The notes: a model not told the origin generated them from the letters alone. A DNA stretch of 64,000 nt from Streptomyces sp. CB01635 (GCF_002803065.1 NZ_NNBL01000003.1:1385461-1449460), one strand, 5' to 3'. Positions 36,365-45,395 are shown, counted from the first letter of the stretch. Program-made: numbers and translations.

Positions 36365-36389
36365 GCTACCAAGAGCGGCTACCAAGAGC
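36365..36389. repeat. Tandem 12-base repeat upstream of LysR gene
   Basis: GCTACCAAGAGC occurs twice (36365-36376 and 36378-36389) with one G between. It lies in the 312-base gap between the TPP enzyme and the LysR gene, which has no other gene. A period of 13 bases is odd for a helix-face binding site, so it may be chance or slippage. Confidence 0.4.
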
Positions 36390-36504
36390 TGATCGGCTCC
36401 GGCCGTGTCGACGGGAATCCCCGCCGGCGGAACGGAGTTACTCACTGTTACAACGTTTGACAACGGGTGGGCCCCGGTCCGCCGCAGCGAGGGAACGGGA
36501 GCCG

Positions 36505-37401
36505 ATGAGTCTTCGTCAGTTCGAGTACGCCCTGGCCATCGCCGAGGAGGGCTCGGTGACGGCGGCCGCGGAGCGGCTGCACGTCGCTCAACCGTCGGTG
36601 TCCCAGCAGATCCGCGGCCTGGAGCGGGAACTCGGCGTGGAACTGTTCGCCCGCACGCCGACCGGACTGGTGCCCACCGTGGTCGGCCGCGCGTTCCTGA
36701 GGGAGGCGGAGGCCGCGGTGAGCGCGGCGCGGCGGGCGAGGGCCACGGCGCGGGCCGGTGCCGACGAGCTGGTCGGCGAGCTGGTGGTAGCGGTGCAAAT
36801 GGGCTTTGGCACACGGCAGTTGCCGGGTGCACTGGGCTCGCTGCGTCGCCGCTTCCCGCGGCTGGAGGTCACCGTCTTCGAGGAGCCGAGCTCCGCCGAG
36901 CTGGAGCGGCTGGGGCGACGGGGCGTGCTTGACCTGGCCCTGATGGCGGCGTGCGAGCAGAGCCCCGCCGACGCCCACCACCTCGGCGACGAGGAGTTCG
37001 TCGTGGCCCTTGCCGCCGGGCACCGGCAACTCGCCGCGGAGCGGGTCGAGCTGCGCGAACTGGAGAGGGAGCCGTGGGTGAGGTTCGACCGCGACAGCGC
37101 GCTCGACGGCGTACTGCTGAACGTACTGCGGGACAACGATCTGGCCCCGACCACGGCCGCCCGCGTGTCCCAGACGGCGACGGCCGTGCGCTGGGCCGCC
37201 CACGGCCTTGGGGTGACGCTCGTCCCGGCCTCCGCGGTGCCCCACGGTTACGAGCACCTCGTGCGCCCGGTTTTCCCGGTCGTGTCCCAGCCCGTCATCG
37301 CTGTGGTCCGGCCCGGCGCGGGCCCGGCGGAGACGGCCCTGCTCGAACTCCTGCGTCATGAGACCTGGTCCGAGTCCGCTTCCTTCTCACCCGCGTCCTG
37401 A
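36505..37401 (+). CDS. LysR family transcriptional regulator
   Basis: A 298-residue regulator. The N-terminal helix-turn-helix is at residues 2-60 (FEYALAIAEEGSVTAAAERL, then VAQPSVSQQIRGLERELGVE). The C-terminal co-inducer domain begins near 90 (LVVAVQMGFGTRQLPGALGS) and contains ATAVRWAAHGLGVTLVPASA. ATG 36505 gives the canonical N-terminus. It lies after the cyclase/TPP operon on the same strand and before a convergent SDR gene, so its target is not evident; it may act on the cyclase operon. Confidence 0.92.
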   Translation: MSLRQFEYALAIAEEGSVTAAAERLHVAQPSVSQQIRGLERELGVELFARTPTGLVPTVVGRAFLREAEAAVSAARRARATARAGADELVGELVVAVQMGFGTRQLPGALGSLRRRFPRLEVTVFEEPSSAELERLGRRGVLDLALMAACEQSPADAHHLGDEEFVVALAAGHRQLAAERVELRELEREPWVRFDRDSALDGVLLNVLRDNDLAPTTAARVSQTATAVRWAAHGLGVTLVPASAVPHGYEHLVRPVFPVVSQPVIAVVRPGAGPAETALLELLRHETWSESASFSPAS

Positions 37402-37471
37402 CGGCCGAGAAGGAAGCGGGGCGCTGCTGAACTTCTTTTGTCGAAACTGGCGTTCCGGAATCATGTCGGCG

Positions 37472-38245
37472 TCAGCCCCTGGGGAATTCGCCGCCGTCCA
37501 CGACGAGACTGCTCCCGGTCAGCCAGCTCGCCCGGCCGGACGCGAGGAACAGCACCGCCTGGGCGATGTCGTCGGGCCGGCCATCGCGCCCCAGCGGCGC
37601 GGTGGTGGCGTCGTTCTGGCCCGGCGCCAGATCCAGGCGCGCCCACTGCTCCCGCGTCTCTTCGCCACCGGGAGTGGCGACTCTGCCGGGAGACACCGAG
37701 TTGACCCGGACTCCGAACGGGGCCTGTTCCACGGCCAGTCCCCGGCTGTAGTTCTCCAGTGCCGCCTTCGCCGCCGTGTAATGCAGGAACGGTCCTACTG
37801 GGGTGAGGACCGCGGCCGATGAGATGTGCACGATGACCCCCGAACGCCGTTCCCGCATCCCCGGCAGCAGCAGCGAGTCCAGCCGCACCGACGCCAGGAA
37901 GTTCAGGTCCAGCGCGTTCTGCCACTCCTCGTCGGGGATGGCCGCGCTGCCCTCGTGAGGTCGCGCCCCACCCGCGTTGTGGACCAGGACGTCCACCCCG
38001 CCGAGCACCTCCTGTGCGGCCGCGGCGAGCGCCCGTGCTCCAGCCAGTGTCCGCACATCGGCCGCCACGAAGGTGGCGCCCTCGGGCACCGTGCTTGTCG
38101 CCGACCTGGCAGTCGTGAGCACCTCGGCACCCGCGTCCAGGAGTTGGCGCACGACGGCCGCTCCGATTCCGCGAGAACCACCCGTGACCAGGGCCCGCTT
38201 TCCCGCGAGTTCTCGCATTCCCGATCCGTTCTCGATCGTGGTCAT
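37472..38245 (-). CDS. SDR family NAD(P)-dependent oxidoreductase
   Basis: A 257-residue classical short-chain dehydrogenase. The cofactor loop is TGGSRGIG at residues 21-28, NNAG-like site VLVHNAGG near 88-95, catalytic Ser in VHISSAAVLTP and the YTAAK motif (Tyr, Lys) after it. The C-terminal GSSLVVDGGEFPRG is typical. An Arg after the glycine loop suggests preference for NADP. The gene is convergent with the LysR gene and its promoter lies in the 38.25 kb region. The substrate is unknown. Confidence 0.92.
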   Translation of the reverse strand: MTTIENGSGMRELAGKRALVTGGSRGIGAAVVRQLLDAGAEVLTTARSATSTVPEGATFVAADVRTLAGARALAAAAQEVLGGVDVLVHNAGGARPHEGSAAIPDEEWQNALDLNFLASVRLDSLLLPGMRERRSGVIVHISSAAVLTPVGPFLHYTAAKAALENYSRGLAVEQAPFGVRVNSVSPGRVATPGGEETREQWARLDLAPGQNDATTAPLGRDGRPDDIAQAVLFLASGRASWLTGSSLVVDGGEFPRG

Positions 38246-38395
38246 GCCACCGGTCCTCTCAATTCGCGTGTCAGTCCGCTCGACGGAAAAGGATCGACAT
38301 GCGCAGACCGCGATTCCTCGGAGAAATCGCAGTGAGCACCTCGTCGAGCTGTTTCACGGTACGTACGGAAAACAGTGAGAGGCAAAGACGAAATG

Positions 38396-38533
38396 TCAGC
38401 AGGCGGTATAGGAAATCCCTATGGCGCTCCGGACGGCTAACGCGGTGTGGGCGTCGGTGTGCAGGACCGGTGCGGTGACGCTGTCGTGCCAGCGGGTTTC
38501 GAAGGGAGCTAGAGATGTAGGCGCAGACGACAT
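38396..38533 (-). CDS. Possible 45-residue peptide gene with a TTA codon
   Basis: A short frame from ATG 38533 to TGA 38396 encodes MSSAPTSLAPFETRWHDSVT, then APVLHTDAHTALAVRSAIGI and SYTAC. From codon 11 on, third positions are mostly G/C as in real Streptomyces genes, except for a TTA leucine codon (bldA-dependent in Streptomyces), ATA and ATT near the end. There is no clear ribosome binding site, and a longer overlapping frame exists. It could be a signalling or precursor peptide, a remnant of a larger gene, or chance. Confidence 0.3.
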   Translation of the reverse strand: MSSAPTSLAPFETRWHDSVTAPVLHTDAHTALAVRSAIGISYTAC

Positions 38534-39080
38534 CGATGAGCGGTGGGCTGGTCACGTGGCGAGTCCCAGATGAGACGCCGAGAGGTGGCCGAGCGGGCAT
38601 GTTGGACAGGCGTACGTTGCGGGACGAATGGCCCAGGCCCTGCACGGCGTTGTGGTAACGGTCGGTGGACTGACTCTGCTGGGCCGTCTGCTGTTCGGTG
38701 TCGACCTGCTCGATCGACATCCAGGGACCGGTTTCGGTGCACCGGACGCGAAGGACCCACTGTGGTCGTCCCGACGGCGCAGAGAGCGCTGCCGGCCCAC
38801 CGTCCCGATGGGCCGGCAGCAGAGGGCGATGTCCCCAGCGCCTCGCCCTCCCGGCGCCTTGGATCGCGTTCGAGGGCCGACTCACCTCAGCCGTGACTGA
38901 ACCTCGACAACGTCGTCAATGCGGCGCGTGTCGATCTCCGTCCCGCCGGTCCGCATCCGTCAACGCGTTCGATCCCGATCGGGAGGTCGCAGAGCGCCGG
39001 GGGGTGAGTGAGCAGGCGAGGTAGGGCGGATCGACGGAACATGGGAGGAGCGAAAGGCAGAGTGCGCCGAGCAGACGGGA
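38534..39080. other. Gap without convincing gene
   Basis: About 550 bases. The minus-strand frame around 38460-38720 begins MSIEQVDTEQQTAQQSQSTD and has moderately G/C-biased codons, but it has no recognisable domain and no good ribosome binding site. No strong inverted repeat was noticed. The promoter of the PP2C gene must lie toward the right end. Confidence 0.4.
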
Positions 39081-40880
39081 GTGCCGCAGGTGGGTGGCGG
39101 GCGCGAGCACGGCGATTCCGAGGAGTACGACGCCGAGGTGCGCCAGCTCGCGACTCTCAACCGGTTGGCGGGCCCGACTGCCGCCGGATCCGCCAAGGCG
39201 TCCGAGCGGACGCGCCACCGCGGAGCCGACCTGCTCGTGACGGGGCACGCCCTGGCGCGGGCCGCATCGCTCGGGGAGGCGCTCACCCTGATCTCCCAGC
39301 TGGCCGACGCCACCCTGCCGTTGTGCGGTCAGGCGGTGTTCCGGTCCGACCGCGAAGTCCTGAAGTGCGTGGGCCAGGTCGGCTTCCGCGACGGCGAGGT
39401 CGACGCGCTTCGACTGCCTCTCGGCACGATTCATCCGGCCGCGCAGGTGGCCCGGACCGGGCGCCCCGTCTTCCTGGCCTCCCCGCAGGAGTACCGAGAC
39501 CGCTTCCCGTCCGCCTGGGAACTCGCAGGACAGCAGGGCTACGAGGCATGGGCCTTCCTGCCCCTGACGACGTACAGCCAGCTCACCAGCGTATGGATGG
39601 CGGCCTTCGACGCCCCGGTACCGATGACCGGCGGCCTGGGCACGTTCCTGTTGACCGTGGCCCGCTTGCTCGGCCAGAGCATCGAGCAGTCGTACGACGG
39701 CCAGGCGGACCGCGCACTCTCCCAGGGCCTGCGCAGCAGCATGAGCCGGATCGCCCCCGGTGTCGACGGCCTCACCGTCGCAGGCCGGTACGTGCCCACC
39801 GGCGGGGGCCTCATGGTCGGCGGTGACTGGTTCGACAGCATCCTCCTGCCTGGCGGGCGCCTCGGTGTGGTGATCGGCGATGTCCAGGGCCACGATGTGC
39901 AAGCGGCCGGGCTGATGTCGCAACTGCGTACCGCCATCCACGCCTACGCCGCCGAGGGCCATGGCCCCGACGCCGTCCTGGTGCGCGCATCCCGCTTCCT
40001 GACGTCACTGGGCGAAGGCCGCTTCGCCACCTGTATCTACCTGGAGGCCGATCCCGCCACCGGCGTCCTGCGCATCGCCCGGGCCGGGCACCCGCATCCC
40101 GTGCTGCGTCTGCCGGACGGAACCTGTCTGCTCAAACACGTGCGGGGTGGTCTGCCCCTCGGGCTCGACCTAGGGGAGGACGACTACCCGGTCAGCGTCG
40201 TCTCCCTGCGCGAGAACGAGATCCTCATGCTCTGCACCGACGGTCTGATCGAGTCCGGCGGACACGACATGTACTCCGGTTGGCTCCGTGTGCGCGACGC
40301 GCTGACCCCGGGCGGTCCTGAAGACCTCGACGGCCTGGCGGACCGGCTTCTGAACGCGGTCGTGGCCCCGTCCCCCGCAGAGGCGGGGGACCAACCCGGC
40401 GCCTCCTTCACGGAGGACGACATCGCGCTGCTGCTCCTGCGCCGAGACCCGTCGGATGTGCATGCGAACCGGGCCGGGCGGCATCTGCGCTTCACCCTCG
40501 AACAGGATCAGGCCCAGGGACTCGCCGACGCACGGATCGAATTCCAGGGCCTGCTCCACGACTGGGCGCGGCCGGAGCAGGTCGACACGGTTCTCCTGCT
40601 CGTGTCCGAACTCCTCGGGAACGTACTGATCCACACCGATCATGCCGCTGTCCTTCGGGCCGAAATCAGCGGCGTTGTTCCAGGCCGGCGACGACTGCGC
40701 GTGGAGGTCACCGACCGCAGCGACGAGGTCCCGAACCGGCGCGCCCCCGGCGAACTCTCCTCCTCCGGACGCGGCCTCGTCCTCCTCGACCTGCTGGCCC
40801 ACCGGTGGAACATCCGCCCCGAACCGGAGGGGAAGACGGTCTGGTTCGAACTCGACGAGGAGGGCCCGGAAGAACCCTGA
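39081..40880 (+). CDS. GAF / PP2C-type SpoIIE phosphatase / HATPase_c regulatory protein
   Basis: A 599-residue multidomain signalling protein. A GAF-like sensor covers about 55-215. The SpoIIE/PP2C phosphatase domain covers about 225-455, with metal-binding Asp residues in GGDWFDS (about 247) and VVIGDVQGHD, then ARAGHPHPVL, TDGLIE and DDIALLLLR. The C-terminal anti-sigma-type HATPase_c domain covers about 470-595, with the N-box SELLGNVLIHTD and the G-box SSSGRGLVLLD. Such proteins switch anti-sigma/anti-anti-sigma partners on or off; no partner gene is adjacent. It has no membrane helix. The start at 39081 is GTG; exact N-terminus uncertain. Confidence 0.9.
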   Translation: MPQVGGGREHGDSEEYDAEVRQLATLNRLAGPTAAGSAKASERTRHRGADLLVTGHALARAASLGEALTLISQLADATLPLCGQAVFRSDREVLKCVGQVGFRDGEVDALRLPLGTIHPAAQVARTGRPVFLASPQEYRDRFPSAWELAGQQGYEAWAFLPLTTYSQLTSVWMAAFDAPVPMTGGLGTFLLTVARLLGQSIEQSYDGQADRALSQGLRSSMSRIAPGVDGLTVAGRYVPTGGGLMVGGDWFDSILLPGGRLGVVIGDVQGHDVQAAGLMSQLRTAIHAYAAEGHGPDAVLVRASRFLTSLGEGRFATCIYLEADPATGVLRIARAGHPHPVLRLPDGTCLLKHVRGGLPLGLDLGEDDYPVSVVSLRENEILMLCTDGLIESGGHDMYSGWLRVRDALTPGGPEDLDGLADRLLNAVVAPSPAEAGDQPGASFTEDDIALLLLRRDPSDVHANRAGRHLRFTLEQDQAQGLADARIEFQGLLHDWARPEQVDTVLLLVSELLGNVLIHTDHAAVLRAEISGVVPGRRRLRVEVTDRSDEVPNRRAPGELSSSGRGLVLLDLLAHRWNIRPEPEGKTVWFELDEEGPEEP

Positions 40881-40963
40881 CCCGCGGCTGAGCGAGCGTC
40901 TCCGTTGTTCTCTCCGCCGCGCCCGACAACCGACTCAGCCCCGGAGCCGTGCCATCTTCGCCC

Positions 40964-41050
40964 GAACGGCGCCTTGGTGAGGTCGCTGCCGATGCTGACC
41001 GTGAAGGCGCCCGCGGCGAGCCACTGCGCCGGGTTGTGGACCGTCACGCC
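40964..41050 (-). pseudogene. Fragment of a KDPG/KHG aldolase (eda-like) C-terminus
   Basis: The minus strand reads GVTVHNPAQWLAAGAFTVSI, then GSDLTKAPF. This matches the C-terminal phosphate-binding part of 2-dehydro-3-deoxyphosphogluconate aldolases, which typically read like PTGGVTxxNAAEWLAAGA, then GVGSALT. Neither side continues the family. The rest of 40881-41316 has no gene, apart from a faint plus-strand frame EITFDAADYERLAGAEFARM near 41112-41171. The fragment suggests a gene largely deleted here. Confidence 0.4.
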
Positions 41051-41316
41051 GCTCGTTGCGTGATGCGCGGTCGATGATCTCGTCGTCGGACTCGTGTCAG
41101 CGGTCCCGTGGCCGTGGAGATCACCTTCGATGCAGCCGATTACGAGCGCCTCGCCGGGGCCGAGTTCGCCAGGATGGTGGACGAGGTGAAGGCCGTGGAG
41201 GTGCGACGGCCGCGGACGACGCGGCGGCCTCTGGTTCCTTCCTGGCCTGTCACAAGGGACCGGTGCTCCCACCTGTAGTGGTGGGGGAGTGGGGGCGTTT
41301 GTGCGGGGTGGTGCGG

Positions 41317-41973
41317 TTAGGCGATGGGTGTGGAGCGGATGGCGGAGATGTCGAACTGCAGCCGGACTTTTTCGCTGACCATGGTGCCGCCTGCTTCGAG
41401 GCGTTGGTTGTAGACGAGGCCCCATTGGGTGCGGTCGATGGTGGTGGTGGCGTCGAAGCCGGCCCGCTCGTAGCCGAAGGGGTCGAGGACGGAGCCGAGG
41501 TAGTCGAGTTGGAGTTCGACGGGCCGGGTGACGCCGCGGATGGTCAGGTCGCCTGTCATGCGGAAGGTCTCTTTGCCTTCGTGGGTGGTGGAGGTGCTGC
41601 GGAAGGTCATTTCCGGGTGGCGGCGGGCGTCGAAGAAGTCGGTGCCGATGAGGTGGGCGTCGCGTTGTTCGACGCCGGTGTCGACGCTGGCGACCCGGAT
41701 GGTGATGTCGGCCCGGGACTGGGAGGGGCGGGCTCCGTCGAAGTAGAGGGTGCTGTCGTAGTCGGCGAAGGCGCCGCGGACGGTGGTGACCATGGCGTGG
41801 CGTACGGAGAAGCCGATGCGGCTGTGGGGGCGGTCGATGGTCCATTGCCCGGTGAGTGCGCGAAGGGCGGGGTCGAGTGTGGCGCCGGCGGCGGCGTCGG
41901 GGAAGGGCGTACGGGGGCCGGCGGCAGGCGTCGGCTCGATGGTCGTGCTCTGGCGACGGCTGAAGATACCCAT
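41317..41973 (-). CDS. YceI family lipid-binding protein
   Basis: A 218-residue YceI-like beta-barrel (about residues 40-215): GQWTIDRPHSRIGFSVRHAM, then VRGAFADYDSTLYFDGARPS, GTDFFDARRHPEMTFRS and LTIRGVTRPVELQLDYLG. YceI proteins bind isoprenoid or other long lipids in a hydrophobic pocket. There is no signal peptide; the first 40 residues are Pro/Ala-rich. A palindrome at 42002-42021 lies about 30 bases upstream and may be the site of a regulator. Confidence 0.93.
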   Translation of the reverse strand: MGIFSRRQSTTIEPTPAAGPRTPFPDAAAGATLDPALRALTGQWTIDRPHSRIGFSVRHAMVTTVRGAFADYDSTLYFDGARPSQSRADITIRVASVDTGVEQRDAHLIGTDFFDARRHPEMTFRSTSTTHEGKETFRMTGDLTIRGVTRPVELQLDYLGSVLDPFGYERAGFDATTTIDRTQWGLVYNQRLEAGGTMVSEKVRLQFDISAIRSTPIA

Positions 41974-42001
41974 GCGGTCGTAGCCCTCCTCGATTTTGAT
42001 T

Positions 42002-42021
42002 ACTCCGTGTTATCACGGTGT
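42002..42021. promoter_or_regulatory. Palindrome upstream of the YceI gene
   Basis: ACTCCGTGTTATCACGGTGT: arms AC-x-CCGTG and CACGG-x-GT around TTAT. A candidate operator for a MarR- or TetR-like repressor encoded elsewhere. The following stretch 42022-42388 shows no gene. Confidence 0.4.
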
Positions 42022-42388
42022 GGGGAGGGGGTGGACGGGGAGATGGGTTGTCTCGTCCGATATCTCTGTCGCGGCCTGCAAAGATGCACAGGATCGACCC
42101 AGGATCGTCATGAGTGTGGATGCACTGTCCGGCGATACGTCTTCACGTAAGGTCACTGCACGGTTCGGTGAGGTGGCGAGGTCGGCGTTCGTGGCGAAAC
42201 TCGGTGACCGCCCCCCGCAGCCCGAACTCGTGAACAAAAGGCCGTCTCCAGCGTGCAGAGATCAGCCCTGTTCCGATGTCCGGGGCAAGGCGCCGCGATC
42301 GTGTGGAACCGTCCTGCTGTCCGCAGGGCCCTTGTGCGGGCGGCTCGTCGGGCCGGCTGTCCGAGGTCGGGCGGGGCGGTCGCGTAGT

Positions 42389-42739
42389 TCACTTCGAGGG
42401 TGGATACGGCGCCAGGTGCTGTGCTCCTGCGAGGCAACCACTCTGCCATTCGTCCAGGTACGGGGCTTGGTAAAAGAGTTCGCCGCAGGTTTCCCGGGCG
42501 GCATCGGCGGTGATCTCCTCACCGGCGCCCGAAATTTTCTGCCCCGCCAAATATCCGTCCCGGTAGACGTCGGCCCGGCTCTCGCGCTGGGTGCCCTTGC
42601 TGTGACCGCTGGTCGCTGTGGCGGTGCCGACGCCGTAGCCGGCCGCGAAGACTACGAGCGCAGCTGTGACCGAGCCGATCGCGAGCCGCGCCTTGGGTAT
42701 CAGGAACGGGCGGCTTGGTGCGTCGTCCTTCGCGGCCAT
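42389..42739 (-). CDS. Single-pass membrane protein with cysteine pair, unknown
   Basis: A 116-residue protein with a positively charged N-terminus, one membrane helix at about 19-41 (LAIGSVTAALVVFAAGYGVG) and an exported tail of about 70 residues holding two Cys (DAARETCGELFYQ and EWQSGCLAGAQHL) that could form a disulfide. DVYRDGYLAGQ and CGELFYQAPYLDEWQSGCL recall short exported modules seen in actinomycete hypothetical proteins. Function unknown. Confidence 0.65.
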   Translation of the reverse strand: MAAKDDAPSRPFLIPKARLAIGSVTAALVVFAAGYGVGTATATSGHSKGTQRESRADVYRDGYLAGQKISGAGEEITADAARETCGELFYQAPYLDEWQSGCLAGAQHLAPYPPSK

Positions 42740-43526
42740 CCGGTCTCCTCAGGTGGGGACGCTGAAACTGATCAACAGTGTGGCCGTGGGTACCGCGCGT
42801 GTCAGCTGCTTGTGCACTCTTGCCGTTCCTGAGGCGGCGTTCAGGCCTCGGTGGCCCGGCCGGCGTGCCGTTCGATGCTGGTCGTTGGGTGACGGGCTGA
42901 GAGCCAGGGGAGATGGCCGTGACCGGACTCTTTGAACGAGTGAGCCTGGGCGGTCGGTTCGGGGTGAGGGCTTCTTCGTCCACTTTGGTTGGGTTCAGGT
43001 CAGTTGTGTGGCCGTGAGGGTATGGCCCGAAGCTTATGGGCCGTGCCCGTCTGTCCCGGCTCCAGCAAGGTCACCCGCCATCGGGCCTCGACCGCGTGTG
43101 CGCTGCCGCGTGCGTGCGGTCGGTGCCGCTGTCCGGGCCGGTCGGGGGTATCGGCGGGGGTGCAAGCGTGTCGGTGCCACGCTCCGCGGCCAGGTGTGCA
43201 GCACGCAGACTCGCCTCTGACCACGCGAGAGGTTGTCCGAGCCAGATGACTGCTTCCGCCCCCAATGTATCGAACGAAAATCGAGCATGGTGAGTCGCAT
43301 GCCTGGAGTGCGTTCAGCGTGCGGGGATCACGCTCCTGGGCTGTGTGAGTGGGTGATCGGGGAGAGAGTGGAAGGGGTGTCTGCGTCGGGCCGTCGAGAC
43401 CGCTGCCTGACCGTGTACAGCGGCTGGGAAGGAGATTGCCGCATCGGCCGTGCTGCGATGCGAGGAGTGCGAGCCCTGACGGCCGGGTTGCCACCGGGCC
43501 GTGATGAGCGCCGAGAGGAATTGGAC
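42740..43526. other. Gap without convincing gene
   Basis: About 790 bases. Several overlapping frames exist on both strands, none with domain, signal or strong start. Its right end must hold the promoter of the enoyl-CoA hydratase-like gene, whose GAGAGGAA ribosome site is at 43513-43520. Confidence 0.45.
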
Positions 43527-44366
43527 ATGACAGCCTCGTACGAAACCATCAGCACCAGGTTGGACGGCAACGTCCTGTCCGCCACCTTCAACGCCCCGCC
43601 GATCAACCTCATCGGTCCCGAGCTCGTGCGCGATCTCGTCGGACTGCTCGAGGAGCTTTCCCGACCGGCGACTGCACGAGTGGTGGTCTTCGACAGCGCG
43701 GACCCCGACTTCTTTTTCCCGCACGTAGACCTGACCAAAGTGTCCGAGTACACCGCTGAAGCCGCTAAAGCCGGAGGTCCGGGGGACGCCTCCCTGGGGA
43801 TGCTGTTCCGCAGGCTCAGCGAGATCCCGGCCGTCACCATTGCCAAGTTGCGCGGCCGGGCACGGGGGGCGGGAAGCGAGTTCCTCCTCGCCTGCGACAT
43901 GCGCTTCGCCTCCCGGGAGAACGCTGTCCTGTGCCAGCCCGAAGTCGGCATCGGCACCCCGCCCGGGGCGGGAGCGATCCAGCACCTGACCCGTCTGCTG
44001 GGCCGGGGCCGAGCGCTCGAAGCCGTGCTGACGTCGGCCGACTTCGATGCCGAACTCGCCGAACGCTACGGATGGATCAACCGCGCGGTACCCGACGCCG
44101 AGCTGGACGAGTTCGTAGCCGGCATTGCCGCGCGAATGGGGGGCTTCCCGCGTGATGCGCTGATTGCGGCCAAATCGGCCATCAACGCCATCAGCCTGGC
44201 AACTCCCGCCGATGTACGCGCAGATGCGGCCCTGTTCCAGCAACTCGTTCGGGGTGAGGCAGCACAGCAGCGCACGGCAGAGCTTTTCCAGCAGGGCTTC
44301 CAGACCCGTGGCCGTACCGAGCTCGACCTCGGTGACGCGCTGGGCGAGTTGAAGGCTGTCGACTGA
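43527..44366 (+). CDS. Enoyl-CoA hydratase/isomerase family protein
   Basis: A 279-residue crotonase-fold protein. NAPPINLIGPELVRDLVGLL is the N-terminal landmark, and KLRGRARGAGSEFLLACDMR holds the oxyanion-hole Gly residues. The Glu pair that hydrates enoyl-CoA in true hydratases is not clearly present (QPEVGIGTPPGAGA has one Glu), so isomerase, dehalogenase or hydrolase activity is possible. ATG 43527 follows GAGAGGAA; the frame extends 98 codons further but that part looks non-coding. It stands alone. Confidence 0.88.
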   Translation: MTASYETISTRLDGNVLSATFNAPPINLIGPELVRDLVGLLEELSRPATARVVVFDSADPDFFFPHVDLTKVSEYTAEAAKAGGPGDASLGMLFRRLSEIPAVTIAKLRGRARGAGSEFLLACDMRFASRENAVLCQPEVGIGTPPGAGAIQHLTRLLGRGRALEAVLTSADFDAELAERYGWINRAVPDAELDEFVAGIAARMGGFPRDALIAAKSAINAISLATPADVRADAALFQQLVRGEAAQQRTAELFQQGFQTRGRTELDLGDALGELKAVD

Positions 44367-44828
44367 TGCAGACGACGGAACCATGCCTCCGACGCGTGGC
44401 CTCCAAGTACCCCGATCCGCGGCTACGACGTTGACCAGCCGGCCACGCGAAACGGAGCACCGGCACGGCCGTTGGAACCGCAGTCGGCTCGCGTGTGGAA
44501 CGCACGAGATCTGTATCCGAGGACTTGCGCACCCTCACTGTCCTACGGCCAACTGCGATGCTCGGAGTGGCCAACCAGGTGCTCCGTCACAGCTGTGACG
44601 GAGCACCTGAGGCTTCGCACGGCAGCCGGCGCCCGGCACTCGCGGACGCGACCGGTGCCGCGGCGGACGACGTCACCTCGCGTCGGCGGCGGCGCTCGGC
44701 GCGGCCGTGCACCGGGTGGCATTCCGGGGACGCTCACGGACCTGCGCGGTGTGGCCAGTGGTTGCCCCCGGGGCGCGGGCGTAGCGGGTTGGGTCAGGCC
44801 TGTCCGTGGATGGTGCCTTTCAAGTCCG
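44367..44828. other. Convergent gap holding a long perfect palindrome
   Basis: No gene is convincing here. The most notable object is the 34-base palindrome at 44576-44609, listed separately. Confidence 0.5.
44576..44609. repeat. 34-base perfect palindrome
   Basis: The left arm CAGGTGCTCCGTCACAG (44576-44592) is followed directly by its exact reverse complement to 44609, with no loop base and no mismatch. It lies between two convergent genes (210 bases after the enoyl-CoA hydratase-like gene and 220 before the end of the YcxB-like gene). Such a site could be a bidirectional terminator, a dimeric protein site or a scar of recombination. A 17-base-pair stem is longer than usual terminators. 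Confidence 0.75.
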
Positions 44829-45395
44829 TCACACGCGAGGGGTGTGCTCGTCCAGAACGGCGCGCAGCCTGTCGAGGCCCTCACCGTCATGCACGCCCCG
44901 TTTGGGAAGGACACCGAGCCACGAGATGCTGGGGTCCCGGCTGAGCAGGACGAAGTGACCTGCCGTCTCCCGGTAGCCCCGGAAGACGGACCACTTCTGG
45001 ATCAAAGTGCTGTGGTCGGTGCGGCAGGTGATGCCGACCGGAGACACGGTGGCGCGGTACTCGCCCTGCCATCCGACGATCCGCTGCACTTGTGCGGCTT
45101 GTAGCCGCGGATACCCCCACACCACCAGCACGACGAACAAGAACAGGACCGTCGAGACCACGTCGATGCTCCCGCGGCCCACGGTGGAGAGCAGCCACTG
45201 CCCCACCCAGAGTACGAGGAACACGCCTCGCAGCAGTAGCCCTGTCCGCTTGATCCGCTCGCGGACCCGCAGGCCGACCAGTGCGTCGGCAGACTGGGGC
45301 CGGTACACCAGCTGGACCGCGGTCTGTTCGTCCACGACATCGTCATAGGTTCCCGCGCTGTTGTCGGTGCCTTCGGCACCGCCGCTCTCGGCCAT
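44829..45395 (-). CDS. YcxB-like membrane protein
   Basis: A 188-residue protein with two membrane helices at about 50-72 and 76-95 (LLLRGVFLVLWVGQWLLSTV, DVVSTVLFLFVVLVVWGYP). The cytoplasmic C-terminal domain is EYRATVSPVGITCRTDHSTL, then WSVFRGYRETAGHFVLL, then WLGVLPKRGV, matching the YcxB-like domain family. The N-terminal 30 residues are acidic and Gly-rich. Its role is unknown. The ATG is well placed and the gene is single. Confidence 0.85.
   Translation of the reverse strand: MAESGGAEGTDNSAGTYDDVVDEQTAVQLVYRPQSADALVGLRVRERIKRTGLLLRGVFLVLWVGQWLLSTVGRGSIDVVSTVLFLFVVLVVWGYPRLQAAQVQRIVGWQGEYRATVSPVGITCRTDHSTLIQKWSVFRGYRETAGHFVLLSRDPSISWLGVLPKRGVHDGEGLDRLRAVLDEHTPRV

Noticed and set aside
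40640..42016. A 458-codon minus-strand frame with many Arg/His/Pro residues
   Set aside because: Most of it shadows YceI in another frame; only the short eda-like part was kept, as a gene fragment.
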